Assembly (NCBI GenBank): GCA_003224995.1
Contig: QIAI01000627.1
Span: forward strand, 1 to 5,400
Direction of reading: 5' to 3'
DNA length: 5,400 nt
Source: Acidobacteriota bacterium
GTDB taxonomy: Bacteria > Acidobacteriota > Terriglobia > Terriglobales > Acidobacteriaceae
Positions 5,064-5,400 of the stretch are shown piece by piece. Numbering within the stretch: position 1 is the first letter of the stretch; each line of letters opens with the position of its first letter. The position numbers and the translations under genes are program-made. The notes below the pieces were generated by a model that was not told the DNA's origin, did not search any database, and saw only the letters and a list, made by a program, of their open reading frames with translations.

Positions 5064-5400
5064 AGTTCCCGCAACGTGGCTGAGGTGACCGGGCCAATCG
5101 AAGCGAAGGTGATCCCCTCCAGATTTGAAGGACGCTTCTTCGCCGGGCGCTGCCTCCCTAGCAAGGTCACGAAATTTTTCACCGTGGAAGAACTGGTGAA
5201 AGTGATGACGTCGGGACGAGTGTTCGCGTTCCTAAGCGCAGACCGCAAGCGGGTGCGGGAAGATTTGGGCACCACCGTTTCGTAAGCCTCGAAGACGTCG
5301 ACATGCGCGCCCGCTTTCCTGAGTTCCCTCGGGATGACATCGCGCGCGACCTTGGCGCGAACCAGCAAGACTCGTTTTCCTTTCACCTGCCGGCGCAGGC
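4979..5400 (-). CDS. hemD: Uroporphyrinogen-III synthase, C-terminal half, inverted and partial
   Basis: HemD converts hydroxymethylbilane to uroporphyrinogen III, with inversion of ring D. This minus-strand frame enters from the right edge. A GTG at 5384-5386 could act as a start, but the frame stays open to the edge (LRRQ before VKGKRVLLVRA), and VLLVRAKVARDVIPREL is the normal start of the second HemD domain, so the first domain should lie beyond 5400. Family blocks that follow are PDVITFTSSSTVKNFVTLLG and FASIGPVTSATLRELHLEV, then EAEQYTIPGLIKAIV. The last residues (TSTRPL, TAA at 4979-4981) are the complement of the hemD 5' stub and not a native tail. Its 3' end faces that of hemC only 13 bp away, opposite to the usual co-directional order. 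Confidence 0.88.
   Translation of the reverse strand, partial: LRRQVKGKRVLLVRAKVARDVIPRELRKAGAHVDVFEAYETVVPKSSRTRLRSALRNANTRPDVITFTSSSTVKNFVTLLGRQRPAKKRPSNLEGITFASIGPVTSATLRELHLEVDVEAEQYTIPGLIKAIVTSTRPL
4998..5006. other. Inversion junction inside hemD
   Basis: Plus-strand hemD codons (VLVT, ending 5003) meet minus-strand hemD codons (GLIKAIV, read from 5020 down to about 5000). The two readings overlap around gtcacg (4998-5003), so the exact breakpoint is uncertain by several bases. The matching partner breakpoint, if this is a true inversion, lies to the right of the window. Confidence 0.6.

Overview
The window looks like a piece of a GC-rich bacterial chromosome. The likeliest source is an acidobacterium (Acidobacteriia/Koribacter-like). 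That placement is an inference from the style of the proteins (a GGGSAQV-type GH3 enzyme, a YTGGQGYVYQYYF-type small protein, a HemX-HemA-HemC-HemD order) and was not tested by any search.

Layout. Positions 1-1376 hold the C-terminal two thirds of a family 3 glycoside hydrolase, cut by the left edge and broken by a deletion/frameshift near 745. A small conserved-type protein of unknown function lies at 1527-1883. An intergenic stretch (1884-2024) carries a CRP/FNR-like palindrome, a perfect TATAAT -10 box and a short leader hairpin. Next comes a plus-strand tetrapyrrole cluster: a CcsA/HemX-family membrane protein (from 2025), hemA for glutamyl-tRNA reductase (about 2824-4030), hemC for hydroxymethylbilane synthase (4030-4965) and the first 14 codons of hemD (from 4962). 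At about 5003 the sequence flips: the C-terminal half of hemD runs on the minus strand from the right edge down to 4979.

Function. HemA makes glutamate-1-semialdehyde from glutamyl-tRNA, HemC polymerises porphobilinogen to hydroxymethylbilane, and HemD closes the ring to uroporphyrinogen III. The membrane protein is of the type that sits beside hemA and, in Bacillus, lowers HemA levels. The genes are tightly packed (hemA/hemC share 1 nt, hemC/hemD share 4 nt), as expected for one operon driven from the promoter upstream of 2025.

The main oddity is structural. Four breaks fall in 4.3 kb: three apparent losses (inside GH3, across the ccsA-hemA boundary, inside hemA) and one inversion junction inside hemD. 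The two losses whose size I can estimate are both about 60 nt and both shift the frame the same way. Breaks in normally essential single-copy haem genes point first to an assembly or amplification artefact; real rearrangement is the alternative. I see no RNA gene, CRISPR array, insertion sequence or novel defence-type system here.
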